DNA from: Kineosporiaceae bacterium
Lineage (GTDB): Bacteria > Actinomycetota > Actinomycetes > Actinomycetales > Kineosporiaceae
DNA length: 64,000 nucleotides
Assembly: GCA_016713225.1 (NCBI GenBank)
Contig: JADJPO010000005.1
Location: forward strand, 186,001 to 250,000
Direction of reading: 5' to 3'
Positions 9,128 through 19,002 of the stretch are shown here, in pieces; the stretch's first letter is position 1; each line of letters opens with the position of its first letter. Made by a program: the position numbers and the translations under genes. The notes beneath the pieces were generated by a model. It was not told the DNA's origin. It saw nothing but the letters and a program-made list of their open reading frames with translations, and ran no database searches.

Positions 9128-10424
9128 CGGTACCTCCGGATTCGGCGAATCCGCTGCCGCCCCACAGTGCGCTGACGGGTGTGGCCCAGACGCGGTCGCC
9201 GAGCCGTGCGGAGAGTTGCCCCGTGTAGAGCACCAGACCCATGGCGAATCGGTCGCCGAGGCGATCGCGTAGGAAACGCAGTCCCTTGCCATCGGTCTGG
9301 TTGACGCTGGTGGCCGACTTGACCTCGATGCCGATCACGCTGCCATCGGATCGCTCGAGCAGGAGATCCACCTCGATGCCAGAGCGGTCACGGAAATGGG
9401 CCAGGTTCACGGGTTCGTCGATCAGACCAGCCTGTTGGGCCACCTCCGCCAGGACGTAGCTCTCCAGGAACCCGCCAGCCAGGGCGCTCCCGGCCAGACG
9501 CCGACCATCGAATCCGAGGGACGCCACGGCGAGACCGGTGTCGCCCACGTGCATCTTGGGTCGACGTCCAACCTCTTTCGAGACGCCGATGGTCCAGCTG
9601 GGTAGCTCACGCAGCAGGTGGACATGGCGCAGCAGGTCGAGGTAGGCCGCGGTCGTGGTGGTCGACAGCCCCAGCCGCTGCGCGATCGTGGACCGCGCGA
9701 TGATGTCCGATGTCTGTTCGGCGACAAGGCGGTACAGGCGCGGCAGCACTCCGGGGTGGCGTACATCAGCCAGCTGAGGGATGTCGCGTTCGGCCACCGA
9801 GGCGAGATAGCTGGCGAACCAGCGTCGTCGTGCGGCGCTTCCGCTTCGGCGGAGCGCCGCCGGGTAGCCGCCGGCGGCCACCAACTGAAAATAGTCGGCG
9901 CGAGTGAGTTTCGAGCGGGTGGCAGGCACCGCGTTGCCGGCGAGCAAGGCGGGGATGAGCCGAGTGGGAGCCCTCAGTAGCTCACCTGCGCCGAGTGGCG
10001 GCAAGACCAGGCGGTGAACGCGACCGGTCAGGGTTTCGCTGCCGGTCGGTAACAGGGAGGCACTGACCGAGCCCGCGAGCAGGAATCGTCCGGGGGAGGG
10101 TCGGGCATCGACCGCTCGCTTGATCGCCGACAGGACCGCGGGAGCTCGCTGGAACTCATCGATGACGACGAGGCCGTCCTGGGCCAGGGCGAACTCCGGG
10201 TCCTCCCGGACCACCGAGGCCACGCCGTCGTCGTCCAGATCGATAACGTGCGCGGATCGAGTCTGGGCGATCTGTCGAATGATCGTCGACTTACCCGAGC
10301 CGCGGGGTCCCTCGATCAGGAGGGCGGGCTCCTCGGCGAGCAAGGTGTGGAGGACGGCCTCGGCGTCCCGGCGGATCAGCGTGCTGATAGCCGGCTCGAT
10401 GTCAACGCACCGCCCTCCGGCCAT
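9114..10424 (-). CDS. AAA-family ATPase with DUF4143 C-terminal domain
   Basis: A 436-aa protein with an N-terminal P-loop ATPase (Walker A GPRGSGKST at residues 39-47; Walker B-like LVVIDEFQRAP near 85). It has a central winged-helix region (IAQRLGLSTTTTAAYLDLLRHVHLL) and a C-terminal DUF4143 nuclease-fold-like domain (VNLAHFRDRSGIEVDLLLE, then VIGIEVKSATS, matching the D...E-x-K core of PD-(D/E)xK folds). Such proteins are scattered among bacteria and often suspected to be defence or toxin-antitoxin related, but their role is not established. The 5' flank carries four 23-bp tandem repeats that may be its operator. Its 3' end overlaps the M1 peptidase gene. The start is MAGGRCVDIEPAIS; a later Met or Val start is not excluded. 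Confidence 0.88.
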   Translation of the reverse strand: MAGGRCVDIEPAISTLIRRDAEAVLHTLLAEEPALLIEGPRGSGKSTIIRQIAQTRSAHVIDLDDDGVASVVREDPEFALAQDGLVVIDEFQRAPAVLSAIKRAVDARPSPGRFLLAGSVSASLLPTGSETLTGRVHRLVLPPLGAGELLRAPTRLIPALLAGNAVPATRSKLTRADYFQLVAAGGYPAALRRSGSAARRRWFASYLASVAERDIPQLADVRHPGVLPRLYRLVAEQTSDIIARSTIAQRLGLSTTTTAAYLDLLRHVHLLRELPSWTIGVSKEVGRRPKMHVGDTGLAVASLGFDGRRLAGSALAGGFLESYVLAEVAQQAGLIDEPVNLAHFRDRSGIEVDLLLERSDGSVIGIEVKSATSVNQTDGKGLRFLRDRLGDRFAMGLVLYTGQLSARLGDRVWATPVSALWGGSGFAESGGTDAPA

Positions 10425-10440
10425 CCCGTGTCCAAGAGAG

Positions 10441-10518
10441 GAATCGTCCTGAAGTTAGTGTATGAATCGTCCGATGTCTAATGGCAGAATCGTCCGAGGT
10501 CTAGTGCGCAAATCGTCC
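10441..10518. repeat. Four tandem 23-bp repeats upstream of the DUF4143 ATPase
   Basis: The 9-bp core GAATCGTCC (AAATCGTCC in the last copy) begins at 10441, 10464, 10487 and 10510, that is, exactly every 23 bp. The spacers are partly conserved (the GTCTAATG and GTCTAGTG forms in copies two and three). The array lies 17 bp upstream of the ATPase start and just past the stop of the next gene, so it fills the whole promoter region. The arrangement resembles iterons or a multi-site operator. The copies are contiguous, with no unique spacers, so it is not a CRISPR array. Confidence 0.85.
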
Positions 10519-10533
10519 CATGATCGTTTGAGC

Positions 10534-12177
10534 TCACAGTCGCTCCAGCGCGCGGCGCAACTCGCTGAGGTAGCCCAGTTCGCTGGTCACGGTCAGTACG
10601 ACGTCCTCGTCGATAACGGACGCCACGTGCTCGGCGAGCGAGGCCCGGGCCAGCCTCGCGCGGCGCGCGGCCCCCACGGCGGTGAGCCGGCGGCCCAGGA
10701 CGGCGAGCAGCGCACCGATCGCCGCGCCGCCGACCGCGAGCAGACTGGGCAGCGGGATGTCGCGCCAGCGGGGGGTGGGCGGCGGCGGGAACTGCAGCCA
10801 CGCCAGACCCCACAACACCAGCAGCCAGACCAGACCGGCCAGCAGCGCCGCGGCGGCGGCCCACTGCACGCCACCGATCACTCGCCACCAGCGCGGCGGG
10901 TCGAGGTGCAGATCGGTGAGTCCGGCGGCCTCGTCCAGGGCATCCGGCAGACCGGTACGGGTGCCCTCGACCACCGACTCCAGCCGCAGCCGCGCCACTT
11001 CGGGTAGGCCGCGGCCGACGTCCTGACCCAGGTGACGCAGCGACTCCTCCAGCCGGGCCACGGCCAGCGGGTTGGCGGCGATCGCCGTCCGGCGGACGGC
11101 GACCCCCTCGCGCAGTCCGGCACTCGGCGCCGGCGCGGCGGCGTCCGGACGCCGGGTGCCCAGCCCCAGCCGGGCCAACGGGTCGGGCTTGGCCTTGCGG
11201 ATCCAGCGCAGCACCGGCCAGCCGACGGCGAGCGAACCGCGGTGCCGGTACGAGCCGGCGACGGCCGCCTCGAGCTGGGCGCCGCCGGCGGCCTCGGTGG
11301 CCGCGAGGACCACCCGGTCGCGCGCCGCCGGGCTCACCGAGCGATCGGCCAGCCCGGCCAGGGACGAGGTGAGATCCGTGGCCAGCCAGTCGATGTCGGC
11401 ATCGATGCGGGTGACGATGGCGCGGCGCTCGGCGACCCGGGCGGTCAGTTCACGGCGCAATGCCTCCACGCCCTCGCCCGTGGTGGCCGAGGTCGGGATC
11501 ACCCGGACCTCGCTCAGGCCGTCCTCGGCGAGCAGCCGGCCGAGGTGGGCGACGGTGCCCGCGCGCGCCTCGGCGTCCAATCGGTCGATCTGGTTGAGCA
11601 GCACCATGGTGACCGCGCCGTGGCCGCCGAACTGACGCAGGTAGCCCTCGTGCAGCGCGGCGTCGGCGTACTTCTGCGGGTCGACCACCCAGGCGAAGAC
11701 GTCGACCACCGCGACCAGCCGGTCGACCTCGGCCCGGTGGGCGATGACCTTGGAGTCGTGGTCGGGCAGGTCGAGCAGCACCAGTCCGGTCAGGTCCCCA
11801 CCCTCGTGGCGCTGCCGGTTGGGGATGTCGAGCCAGTCGAGCAGGTCCTGCGCGCCGTCGCCGTAGACGGCAGCCAACGGGGACGACGTGGTCGGTCGAC
11901 GCATCCCGGTGGTCGCCCACTCGGTGCCGGTGATGGCGTTGAACAGCGAGGACTTGCCGCTGCCGGTGGCCCCGGCCAGCGCCACCACGGTGTGGCTGGT
12001 GCCGTGCCCGAGCCGCTCGGAGGCGGTCTGCGTGGTGGTGCGGATCCGGGCCAGCACGGCCTCGTCGAGCCGGCCCTCGCCGAGGTCGGCGATGTCGTGC
12101 AGCGCCCGCAGCCGACGGCGAAGCTGGTCGACGTCACCGGTGGGGGAGCCCTGCGGTGTGGGGGTGCGGCGGATCAT
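10534..12177 (-). CDS. Membrane-anchored dynamin-like GTPase (second of pair)
   Basis: A 547-aa GTPase. G1 (GATGSGKSS) is at residues 69-77, a G2-type threonine lies in RRPTTSSPLAAVYG, G3 is in LLDLPDHDS and G4 is NQID. After a helical middle region come two hydrophobic helices near residues 435-462 (WAAAAALLAGLVWLLVLWGLAW) and 475-495, then a helical C-terminal segment. This layout matches bacterial dynamin-like proteins such as the Streptomyces DynA/DynB pair, which act at sporulation septa. Function here is inferred from the arrangement. ATG 12177 overlaps the stop of the upstream GTPase by 4 nt (ATGA). A longer open frame reaching 13707 is an artefact of a frameshift in the upstream gene. 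Confidence 0.85.
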   Translation of the reverse strand: MIRRTPTPQGSPTGDVDQLRRRLRALHDIADLGEGRLDEAVLARIRTTTQTASERLGHGTSHTVVALAGATGSGKSSLFNAITGTEWATTGMRRPTTSSPLAAVYGDGAQDLLDWLDIPNRQRHEGGDLTGLVLLDLPDHDSKVIAHRAEVDRLVAVVDVFAWVVDPQKYADAALHEGYLRQFGGHGAVTMVLLNQIDRLDAEARAGTVAHLGRLLAEDGLSEVRVIPTSATTGEGVEALRRELTARVAERRAIVTRIDADIDWLATDLTSSLAGLADRSVSPAARDRVVLAATEAAGGAQLEAAVAGSYRHRGSLAVGWPVLRWIRKAKPDPLARLGLGTRRPDAAAPAPSAGLREGVAVRRTAIAANPLAVARLEESLRHLGQDVGRGLPEVARLRLESVVEGTRTGLPDALDEAAGLTDLHLDPPRWWRVIGGVQWAAAAALLAGLVWLLVLWGLAWLQFPPPPTPRWRDIPLPSLLAVGGAAIGALLAVLGRRLTAVGAARRARLARASLAEHVASVIDEDVVLTVTSELGYLSELRRALERL

Positions 12178-13891
12178 GCCCGGCCTCCTGCGGCGCTGCC
12201 CCGCGCCAGGGCATCGGCCAGCGCGTCCAGCCGCGCCGGAGCTTCGGCGTCGATGCCGAGTGAGGCCACCGCCGTCCGGTAGCGCTCGGCCTCGTCGTGG
12301 TAGACCGCCGCCACCCGGGAGTCCAGCGCTTCGCGCGCCTGGTTCGCCAGGGTGCGGATCGCCTGGTCGCCGAGCAGGGCCTCGAGCAGGGTGTGACCCA
12401 CCGCGCTGGCCCCGCCGGCGACGGCGGCCTCGGCACCGGTGAGCCCGCCGGTGTGGGCGAACACCACCATCATCACCACGGCGGCCACGCCGTTGACACC
12501 GAGCGAGAGCACCCGGGCGGTCGACTTGCGATCGCCACCGACGTTGCGCACCAGCTCGAAGCAGCTCGCCCTGCCAGGCCCGGACGGCGGCCGCGGCCCG
12601 GGAGTCCAGCTCGGCGGAGGAGCGGGCGAGCCGGCCCTGGACGTCTGCGGCGATCAGCCGGTCGCCACCCGGTCGGGCGCGCCAGCGGGATGCCACGTCC
12701 GCGGCGGCGGCGTCACCATGGGTACGGATCAGGGTCTGGACGACGTGCTCGACCGCCTCGGTGAACTCGGCGTGGGTGCGGCGGCGTCCGGTGAGCAGGC
12801 CCGCCACCTGGTCGCGCAACTTGCTCAGCCCGGTGCGCAGCTGGCGGAACAACTCGCCGGTGCCGAGCAACTCCTCCCACCGCGCCAACACCTCGCCGCG
12901 CAACAGCGCGCCGGCGTCGATGTCCTTGCGCACCGTGGTCAACGCGTCGGCGTAGGCGGCGTCGACGTCGCCGAGCAGCTTCTGGCCGATCTGCACCTGC
13001 TCGTCGACGGCCGCGGAGACCGCGTGGGTGCGGGTGGCGAGGTCGGCCAGGGCGCCCTGCAACGAGCGGCGGATCGAGGCGGCCCGGGCCTCGTGATCGG
13101 CACCGAGCCGGTCGAGCCAGTCCCGCAGCGGGGCGACCTCGCCGGCGGGCAACCGGCCTTCGACCAGCGGCTGCTCGGTGACGGTGATGACGGGGGTCTC
13201 CGGCAGCCCTTCCTCGGCCAGCATCTGGCTCAGATGCGCGGCGAGCGCCTGGGCGCCCTCCGGCGGGGTCCGGTTCATCACGATCACCAGTGGGGTGCCG
13301 CGACGGCGTGCCGAGCGCAGGAAGTCCCACGGGACGGCGTCGGCGTAGCGGGCCGCGGTGGTCACGAAGATCCACAGGTCGGCGGCGGCGAGCAGGTCGG
13401 CGGCCAGCTCGCGGTTGGCCACCGAGACCGAGTCGATGTCGGGGCTGTCGAGCAGCGCCACCCCGTCCGGGACGGCGTCACTGGCGACCAGCCGCAGCTC
13501 GCGGTGCCCCTTCGCCTCGCCCTCGAGCACCCGGGCCAGGTTGGGCAACACGTGGCCGGCCTGGAACCACGCGGCGTCCGCCGGGTCGTGCACCAAGACC
13601 GGGGCCATCGTGGTGGGGCGCAGGTAGCCGGGGCGGGTGACGTCGGCGCCGAGCACGCTGTTGGTCAGCAGCGACTTGCCCGATCCGGTCGAGCCGCCGA
13701 TCACCACCAGCGCCGGGGCCTCAGAGGTTGCCGAGGCGGGGCAGCACGTGGTCGTCGAACTCGCGCACCATCGCGGCGGCGTCCCGGCCGGCAGCCGTCG
13801 CGCCGGGCAGCGCGGTGTCCAGGTGCAGCGACGCGAGTGCGCCGCGCAGCTCGACGGCCGTCTGCTGCAGGCCTGCGATGTCGGTGGTCAT
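12174..13891 (-). CDS. Dynamin-like GTPase (first of pair), two frameshifts
   Basis: The inferred full gene starts at ATG 13891 (MTTDIAGLQQTAVELRG). A stop appears at about 13722 right before the G1 motif, but one frame over the sequence continues as EAPALVVIGGSTGSGKSLL. G3 (LLDSPDID) and G4 (NRTP) follow. Near 12558 a second shift separates the central helical part from the true C-terminus (RNVGGDRKSTARVLSLGVNG, then a hydrophobic segment VAAVVMMVVFAHTG), which ends at 12174. With both corrections the protein is about 570 aa, with GTPase domain, helical stalk and membrane segment, parallel to its neighbour. Both shifts are most simply explained by single-base sequence errors. The pair is probably co-transcribed and may form a heteromeric membrane-remodelling complex. 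Confidence 0.78.
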
Positions 13892-13915
13892 GATGGTGCG
13901 ACGCTATCCGATCGG

Positions 13916-16900
13916 CTACCCCGCCCAGGGGGCGATCGGGTTGCCGATCCAGCGGGTCTTGTCGGGCACCGACTCACCCCGCATCACCAACGAGACCGGG
14001 CCGACGGTGGCGTGGCGGCCGATCACGGCGGCAGGCAGGCACCACGCCGTTCGGTCCCAGCGTCGAGCCGACACGCAGCGTCACGGTGTCCATGCTCAGC
14101 CCGGTCGTGGAACAGGTGGGTCTGGACGACGCAGCCCCGGTTGACGGTCACGCCGTCCCGCAGGTCGATCAGGTCGGGCTCGGGCAACCAGTAGGTCTCG
14201 CACCACACCCCGCGCCCGACCTTGGCACCCAGGGTGCGCAAGCCAGGCGTTCAGCACCACGGTGCCGGCGGTGGCCCGGGCGAACCAGGGCGCCGCGAGC
14301 ACCTCGATGAAGGTGTCCGGCCAACTCGTTGCGCCAGACGAAGCTGCTCCAGAGCGGGTGGTCGCGCCGCGGAACCCGGCCCACCAAAGCCATTTCGCCA
14401 CGGTGGCGATGAGCGCCGCGAGGCCCGGCGGTCATCAGCACCAGGCCGCCGGCGGCCAGTGCGATCCACCACCCGGCGTCCTGCACGATCGACGTCATGA
14501 CCGCCACCACGGCGACGACCAGCGCGGCGTGCAGCCAGAGCGGCACCAACCGGCACAGTTCGACCAGCGCCCGGGCCACCCGCAGTCGGGTCGGCGGATG
14601 GAAGGTGCGGGCGTCGTCCTGGCGTGAGACGCTGCGCCGCAACAGGGCCAGGGGCTGCCGATCCAGGAGGTGCCGGCCTTGGCCACCGTGCGCTGCGGGG
14701 CGGCCGGAGAGCACCGCCACCAGACCGTGCCTGGGCACCTTGCGACCGGGGCGGCCATGCCCGGAGTTGCCGACGAAGGCGTGTTTGCCGACCTTGACCG
14801 GTTCGACCCGCAGCCACCCGCCGCCCAGTTCGTAGCCACCGATCAGAGTGTCGTCGGCCAGGAATGCGCCCTCGGCGACGCTGGTCAGCGCGGGGATCAT
14901 CAGCACCGTCGACGCCTCGACGTCCGGGCCGATCCGGGCGCCGAGCGCCCGCAACCACACCGGGGTCAGCGTGCTGGAGTACAACGGGAACAGCCAGGTG
15001 CGCGCCTCGTCCAGCAGCCGCACCGTCGACCAGGCCTGCCAGGCGATGCGGCCCTGCACCGGGTAGGCCCCGGGCGCAACCCGACGCCGAACCCCCGGGT
15101 GAGCAGCCAGACCACCAGGCGCCAGCACCGATCGCCACCAGGACGCCGAGCGGCAGCCAGGTCAGCGCCGTCCGGACCGCCTCACCCCAGCTCTCGCTCG
15201 CCCGCAACGCGGGCCAGGCCGGGATCACCCCGGCCAGGACGGCGAGCACCGGCAACAGCCCGATCACGAGCGAGGCCACGGTGTAGGCCACCAGCCACGT
15301 CGCGCGGTTGGGCGGGCGGGTGTCGTGATACGGCCCGCGGGCCGGGCCGATCCGTTGCGCCGGAGCGCCGGACCAGAACTCGCCCCGCGGCACGATGCCG
15401 AACACCGCGGAACCGGGGGCGATCTCGGCATCGGCGCCGACGTGGGCGCCGGGTGCCAGGGTGCTGCGGGCACCGACCCGGGCTCGCTGACCGACCGCCA
15501 CTCGGCCGATGTGCAGCCGGGACCCGTCCAGCCAGTACCCGGCCAGGTCGACCTCGGGTTCGATCGCGCAGCCGGCGCCCAGGGTCATCAGGCCGGTGAC
15601 CGGGGCGACCGAGTGCAGGTCGACGTCCTTGCCGACCCGGGCCTGAGCAGCCGGGCATACCAGCGCATCAGCACGGCGCCCGTGAGGTTGGCGGCGCCGA
15701 GTTCGTCGACCAGTCGCTCGGCCAACCACAACCGCAGGTGTACCCGGCCACCGCGCGGGTAGTTGCCCGGCCCGATGCCGGCGAGCACGATCCGGGCGCC
15801 GATCCCGGCCAGCAGCATCCGCCCCGGCGGCAGCAGCAGCAGCGCCTAGCCCAGGCCGATCCACCACCAGGAGGCCACCGGTGCCCAGGTGACCCCGGGG
15901 CCGTGGGCCAGGGTCGTCCCCGGCGGCGATCCAGACCAGCCAGCGGGCGCCGGCGATAGTGCGCAGTGGCCAGGTGGCCACCACCTGCCCGACCTGGGTC
16001 TTCAACGGCACCGGGGCACGTCGGCGTTGAGCCGAGCGGTCGGGGTGGCCATCTCGTCAGGTGACGGGCCATGGCCGCCAGCGAGGGGTGCTCGTAGATG
16101 TCGGCGACGGTGATCTCGGGGTGGGTGCTGCGCAGCAGCGGGACCATCTGCGCCGCGGTCAGCTGCCGCCACCGAGGTCGAAGAAGTCGGCGTCGACGTC
16201 GGCGATCCTGGCCCCGAGCCCGCCCCAGAGCTGGGCCAGCGGGCCTGGGTGCCGCGCAGGTCAAGACCGTCATCGTCGTCGTCCGCCTCGCCAGAGGCCA
16301 GGGCAGCGCGTCCCGGTCGATCTTGCCGCTGGTGCGGGTGGGCAGATCTCGACGACGGCCAGGCGCGGCACCAGGGCTGCGGGCATGTCCCGGCGCAGCA
16401 CCGCCGTGGCGGCGGCGACGTCGAAGGTGTCGTCGACGGTCAGGTAGCCGACCAGGATCGCGTTGCCGGACGCCGTGCGGCGGACGGCGGCGGCGGCCGC
16501 GCTGACCCCCGGCAGGCCCAGCAGTGCGCTGTCGATCTCGCCGAGTTCGATCCGCCGACCGCCGACCTTGACCTGTTCGTCGGCGCGGCCGCCGAACAGC
16601 AACCCGGTGCCGTCGAACCGCACGATGTCCCCGCTGCGGTAGGCGCGTTCCCAGCCCAGGGAGGGCATCGGGGCGTACTTCTCGGCGATCCTTGGCGGCG
16701 TCGAGATAGCGGCCAGACCGACCCCGCCGATGATCAGTTCGCCTCTCGCCGTCCGGCACCGGGTTACCTCGCGGTCGACGACGGCCAGGTCCCAGCCGTC
16801 CAGCGGCAGCCCGATCCGTACCGGCGGTTCACCGGTCAGCTGGGCGCGCGGGCGACCACGGTGGCCTCGGTGGGGCCGTAGGTGTTCCCACACCTCGCGG

Positions 16901-17729
16901 GTCGGGGTGGCCAGCCGGGCGGCCAGCTCGGGCGGCACGCCTCGCCGCCCAGGATCAGCAGCCGCACCCGGCCAGGGCGTCGGCCGGCCACAACGCCACC
17001 AGGGTCGGCACCGTCGAGACCACGGTGATGTCGTTGGCCGTCAGCCAGGGGCCGAGGTCCATGCCACTGCGCACCAACGAACGCGGCGCCGGCACCCAGG
17101 CGGCTCCGTAGCGCCAGGCCAGCCACATCTCCTCGCACGAGGCATCGAAGGCCACCGACAGCCCGCCATCACCCGGTCGTCCGGGCCCGATCGGGGACTG
17201 CTGAAGGAACAGGTGTGACTCGGCGTCCACGAAGGCAGCCGCGTTGCGGTGGGTGACCGCCGCGCCCTTGGGCTTGCCGGTCGAGCCGGAGGTGAAGATC
17301 ACCCAGGCGTCGTCGTCCGGCGTGGGGTCGGGATCGATCAGGGCGGCGTCGGCCGGCGCGGCGTGATGGTCAGGTCGTTGCCGATCACCGCGGCCACCTC
17401 GGCCTCGCCGAACACGGTACAGGCCCGCTCGTCCGGGTCGTCGGCATCCACCGGCACGTAGGCGGCGCCCGCCAGCAGCGTGCCCATGATCGCGACGTAC
17501 AGATCGGTGGTGCCCGAGGCGATCCGGATGCCGACCTTGTCGCCGCGGCCGACCCCGAACGCGGCCAGTTCGGCCGCCAGGTCGTCGGCCTGCTCGGCGA
17601 ACTCGGCATGGGTCAACACGGGGGCGCCGTTGTCAGGGCAGGCTCGTCGGTACCCTCGGCCACGGTGCGCCGGAAGATGTCGACCAGGGTGCGGGGCGCA
17701 GCCGCTCGGTCAGCGCGACGCAGGGGCAT
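13916..17729 (-). CDS. Pls/PosA-type NRPS-like protein (adenylation, carrier, membrane and hexapeptide-transferase regions), many frameshifts
   Basis: The fragments, read in order across frames, build one ~1,270-aa protein. An AMP-binding adenylation domain comes first: start MPLRRADRAAAPRTLVDIF, GTLLAGAAYVPVDADDPDERA, the phosphate loop FTSGSTGKPKGAA, NTYGPTEA and RSGDIVRFDG. A carrier domain with the phosphopantetheine serine in DFFDLGGGSLTAAQM is near 16160. Membrane helices and two left-handed beta-helix acyltransferase-like blocks follow (LGAGCAIEPEVDLAGYWLDG; LSSTLTPVWLRALGARIG region), ending RWIGNPIAPWAG at 13916. This is the architecture of poly-lysine synthetase Pls and the TIGR02353 terminal region. 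At least ten frame changes occur, for example near 17636, where one G restores EPALDNGAPVLTH. The product cannot be predicted. Homologues make cationic isopeptide polymers or remain uncharacterised. Confidence 0.8.
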
Positions 17730-17789
17730 CCCCGGTCCGGTATGGCGCTCGGAGGGGAGACCGGCAGGTGCCCCTGCGAGAATGCCCCG

Positions 17790-18982
17790 GTGACCCCGCT
17801 GACCATCGGCCCGCACCGGCTGCGCACGCCGGTGGTGCTCGCGCCGATGGCGGGTATCACCAACCAGGCCTACCGGCGGCTGTGCCGCGAGCAGGCGGCG
17901 CTGGGCGGCGGGGACGGGGTCTTCGTCAGCGAGATGGTCACCTCGCGCGCACTGCTGGAGCGCAACGACGAGTCGATGCGGCTGATCGCCCACGACGCCG
18001 ACGAAGTCGCCGCGGTCGGTGCAGCTCTACGGGGTGGATCCGGGTGTCGTGGCGGCCGCCGTCCATCTGCTCGTCAGTGAGGACCGGGCCGACCACATCG
18101 ACCTGAACTTCGGCTGCCCGGTGCCCAAGGTGACCCGCAAGGGTGGCGGTTCGGCACTGCCGTGGAAGCTCGGCCTGTTTCGCGAGATCGTGGCACGGGC
18201 GGTGGCGATGGCCGCCCCGGCCGGGGTTCCGGTGACGGTCCCGATGCGCACGGGGATCGACCCGAGCACCTGACCTACCTGGACGCCAGCCCGGATCGCC
18301 GAGGCCGAGGAGTGGCTGCCGTGGCGCTGCACGCGCGCACCGCCGCCGACTACTACGCGCCCAGTGCCGACTGGACGGCGATCGCCCGGCTCAAGGAGGC
18401 GGTGACGAGCATCCCGGTGCTCGGCAACGGTGACATCTGGTCGGCGGCCGATGCCCTCGACATGGTGCGCCGCACCGGGTGCGACGGGGTTGTCGTGGGT
18501 CGGGGCTGCCTGGAAGCCGGCCGTGGCTGTTCGCCGATCTGGCGGCGGCCTTCGCCGACCCGTCTGCCGAGCTCGCCCCCACCTGACCGAGGCTCGGCCC
18601 GCCCTCGGCGTGGTGCTGGCGACCATGCGCCGCCACATCGAGGTGTTGATCGAGCACTACGCGCAGGTCTGCGGACGACGCCGAGCGGCGGGCCTGCCGC
18701 GACATCCGCAGACACATCGCCTGGTGCCTCAAGGGATATGCGGTCGGACACGACGATGCGCGGTGCCCTGGCCCCTGGTGTCGACGTCGGCCGGGTTCGA
18801 CCGGATCACCGCGACGCTGGACGGCGTGCAGCCTCACCTAGGCGGACCGGCCGAGGGCCGCTTGGGCACACGGGTCGGCGCGGCAGGTCAGCCTGCCGGA
18901 CGGCTGGCTCGACAGCCGCCAGCTCGACGCCGCCGACGTCGCCGCGGTCAGCCAGGCCGAGTTGTCGGTGTCCGGTGGTTGA
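17790..18982 (+). CDS. dusB: tRNA-dihydrouridine synthase DusB-type, frameshifted
   Basis: A flavin enzyme that reduces uridines in the tRNA D-loop. The GTG start is followed by VVLAPMAGITNQAYRRLCRE (FMN-binding PMAG motif) and GVFVSEMVTSRAL. In a second frame comes HIDLNFGCPVPKVTRKGGGS with the catalytic Cys in NFGCP, and MRTGID. In a third frame come HARTAADYYAPSADW (RTA motif) and IPVLGNGDIWSAADA, with GCDGVVVGRGCL. The C-terminal helical RNA-binding domain continues to a stop at 18982. Shifts lie near 18015, 18262, 18300 and 18520. The gene is divergent from the Pls-type gene with a 60-bp shared promoter region. The same gene order dusB-dgt-dnaG is common in actinobacteria and supports the calls. 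Confidence 0.85.
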
Positions 18983-19002
18983 GTCCGAGCATGGTTGAGT
19001 CC

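Noticed and set aside
9114..10424. A complete toxin-antitoxin module
   Set aside because: Only one gene is present, with no small partner gene next to it. The DUF4143 ATPase is reported alone.
10441..10518. CRISPR array
   Set aside because: Copies are contiguous 23-bp tandem units with degenerate spacers shorter than 15 bp that are themselves partly conserved, and no cas genes are present.
10534..13707. A single 1,057-aa protein with two GTPase domains
   Set aside because: The linker between the domains is low-complexity Arg/Gly sequence caused by a frameshift. The true C-terminus of the first GTPase is in another frame and the second has its own ATG with a 4-nt overlap.
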